From NCBI GenBank assembly GCA_955652455.1, contig CATPBU010000318.1, positions 1 through 5,141 of the forward strand: a stretch of DNA of 5,141 nucleotides. Reading direction: 5' to 3'. Below the pieces are notes generated by a model. The model had not been told where the DNA came from and made no database searches. It saw only the letters and a list, made by a program, of their open reading frames with translations. This document shows, piece after piece, positions 3,792 through 5,141 of this stretch; within the stretch, counting starts at the first letter, position 1; every line of letters begins with the position of its first letter. The position numbers were made by a program, and so were the translations under genes. This stretch comes from Candidatus Dormiibacterota bacterium. GTDB taxonomy: Bacteria; Chloroflexota; Dormibacteria; UBA8260.

Positions 3792-5141
3792 GTGGAAGTG
3801 CAGCGCCGGTCTGCCGGATCCCTGATGGCGGTGCGCCGCGTCTGGGCACTCAGCGCACTCCTCGGTTGCGCCGCAGCTCTCTTCTTCCTGACCGTGGTCA
3901 ACGGGCTTGCGCTTGCGCCGCCGGCGGTCGCCATCCCCTGGGTGGTGTTCGCCGCCATGTTCTGCATCGCCGAAGCGCGGCGCGTGCACGTCCACTTCCG
4001 GCGCAATGCGCACTCGTTCTCCCTGAGCGAGATTCCGCTCGTCCTCGGGTTGTACTTCGCCACCCCCCAGACGCTGGTTTCGAGCCGCCTCGCCGGCGCA
4101 GTCGTGGCACTGTCGCTGATCCGCAGACAGCCGCCGGCCAAGGCCGCATTCAACCTTGCCCTGTACGCAATCGAGGCTGAGGTGGCGGTGTGGCTGATCT
4201 CCGTCTTCGAGCCGCTGCACAGTGTCACCACGCCCCATTCCTGGGCCGTGATGCTCGCCGTCATCGGGGTCGTCGTGCTGCTGGGTTTCTCGCTCACCGC
4301 GCTGGTCATCTCGTTGGCCGAGGGAACCCTGGGCCGCCACCAGCTGGTGCGCGGTTACCTCTTCTCGGTCGGAGCCGGGCTCGTCAATGCCTGCCTCGCC
4401 ATCCAGGCGGCCGCCGCGATCTCGCGCAACCTCGCGGAGCTGTGGCTGCTTGGCATGCCACTGCTCGGCGTCGCCGCCGCGTTCGTCCTGTACACCTCCG
4501 AGCACCAGCAGCGGCAGCGTATCCAGCACCTCTACGAATGCAGCGACCTGCTGCAGCGCACTGCGGTGGCCGACGCCGCGGTGCCGGAACTCCTCGCGCA
4601 GATATCGCAGGTGTTCCGCGGCGAGCTGGCAGAGGTGGTCCTGCTCCCCGTCGCCACCGGGACCGGGCGCGCATCGACGACGACGTGGCGCCATGGTCAG
4701 GTGCGCAAGCGCGACCAGGAGGTGGACCGTGCATTTCTTGAGGGGCTGATGATGGCTGTCGGCTCAGAGACGCGAGCTCGCGGCATCAGCTGGGCGGATT
4801 CCACCGGGAACGTTCGCGAATGGCTGACCCGACAGGACCTCAGGGACGCGATGCTCACCTCGCTCTGGGGCGACGGAGCCCTGCTCGGCGTGCTCACCGT
4901 CGGCAACCGGTTGAGCGACGTCGGCAGCTTCTCGGCGGATGATCTCACCCTGTTCGAAACGTTCGGCGCCCAGACCAGCGTCGCCGTTCAGAACATGCGC
5001 CTCGACAACACGCTCACCTACCAGGCATTCCATGATCCGCTCACCAACCTTGCCAACCGCCTGCTGTTCACCGACCGGCTCAAACATGCGCTAAGCCGTC
5101 GCGATGAGAAGCGCGGACTGATCGCGGTTCTGTTCGTCGAC
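3792..5141 (+). CDS. Membrane-anchored GAF-GGDEF signalling protein (putative diguanylate cyclase), partial at right edge
   Basis: The frame is open with no stop from 3792 to the window end, giving 450 residues. Residues about 14-235 form an integral membrane domain with some six to eight hydrophobic segments (near 17-36, 45-62, 80-110, 118-139, 151-176, 188-210, 215-234). Between the second and third is the conserved-looking HFRRNAHSFSLSEIPLVLG (68-86), which I associate with actinobacterial GGDEF/EAL proteins. A charged linker helix (235-256) leads to a GAF-like region (about 260-402) ending in LTLFETFGAQTSVAVQN. The GGDEF domain begins at FHDPLTNLANRLLF (413-426), and LFVD (447-450) ends on the first metal-binding aspartate. 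Such domains make c-di-GMP from two GTP; the GGDEF motif itself, the inhibitory site and any EAL domain lie outside, so activity is unproven. The GTG has a GAGGT site; ATG 3825 (439 residues in the window) is the alternative. It is divergent from the TPR-GH15 operon. Confidence 0.88.
   Translation, partial: MEVQRRSAGSLMAVRRVWALSALLGCAAALFFLTVVNGLALAPPAVAIPWVVFAAMFCIAEARRVHVHFRRNAHSFSLSEIPLVLGLYFATPQTLVSSRLAGAVVALSLIRRQPPAKAAFNLALYAIEAEVAVWLISVFEPLHSVTTPHSWAVMLAVIGVVVLLGFSLTALVISLAEGTLGRHQLVRGYLFSVGAGLVNACLAIQAAAAISRNLAELWLLGMPLLGVAAAFVLYTSEHQQRQRIQHLYECSDLLQRTAVADAAVPELLAQISQVFRGELAEVVLLPVATGTGRASTTTWRHGQVRKRDQEVDRAFLEGLMMAVGSETRARGISWADSTGNVREWLTRQDLRDAMLTSLWGDGALLGVLTVGNRLSDVGSFSADDLTLFETFGAQTSVAVQNMRLDNTLTYQAFHDPLTNLANRLLFTDRLKHALSRRDEKRGLIAVLFVD

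Noticed and set aside
3765..4694. Long open frame (309 codons) on the minus strand opposite the GGDEF gene
   Set aside because: The product is rich in Arg, Gly, Glu, Asp, His and Gln with no recognisable domain, as expected for the antisense of a GC-rich gene. The plus strand here encodes clear membrane, GAF-like and GGDEF features and runs without a stop to the window edge.

Overview
The window is GC-rich and gene-dense, and it looks like chromosomal DNA from an actinobacterium. Three observations point that way: an arginine operator (ARG box) very close to the mycobacterial form, two promoters of the TANNNT type placed to give leaderless mRNAs, and start codons that overlap the previous stop as GTGA. 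No species can be named. I see no mobile element, tRNA, rRNA, CRISPR array or convincing intrinsic terminator.

The minus strand (read from high to low coordinates) carries a tight row of genes: a small TPR-repeat protein (3554-3012), a 642-residue glycoside hydrolase family 15 enzyme of the glucoamylase/trehalase type (3015-1087), argC for N-acetyl-gamma-glutamyl-phosphate reductase (1057-32), and the first codons of a further gene, probably argJ (35-1). TPR/GH15 and argC/argJ each overlap by four bases, so each pair is probably translationally coupled. Between GH15 and argC there are only 29 bases. They hold a -10 element, and a 16-base ARG box covers the GH15 stop codon and the argC -35 region. 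The arginine genes therefore appear to have their own ArgR-repressed leaderless promoter at the 3' end of a carbohydrate gene, with read-through from GH15 also possible.

The plus strand carries one large gene from about 3792 to beyond the right edge: a membrane protein followed by a GAF-like region and the beginning of a GGDEF (diguanylate cyclase) domain. It is cut off just at the first metal-binding aspartate, so whether an intact GGDEF motif or an EAL domain follows cannot be seen.

The 237-base gap between the divergent TPR and GGDEF genes (3555-3791) is the most interesting non-coding stretch. It contains a near-perfect CRP/GlxR-type palindrome placed between two divergent -10 elements, at predicted distances that suit activation of both. 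It also has a long leader for the GGDEF gene with three copies or inverted copies of the heptamer CGGTCAC, a further copy inside the CRP-like palindrome, and a hairpin that contains an AGGAGG lacking a start codon. These features suggest joint cAMP-type control of a storage-sugar hydrolase operon and a c-di-GMP signalling gene, and possibly an RNA-level switch. Both ideas are inferences from sequence.
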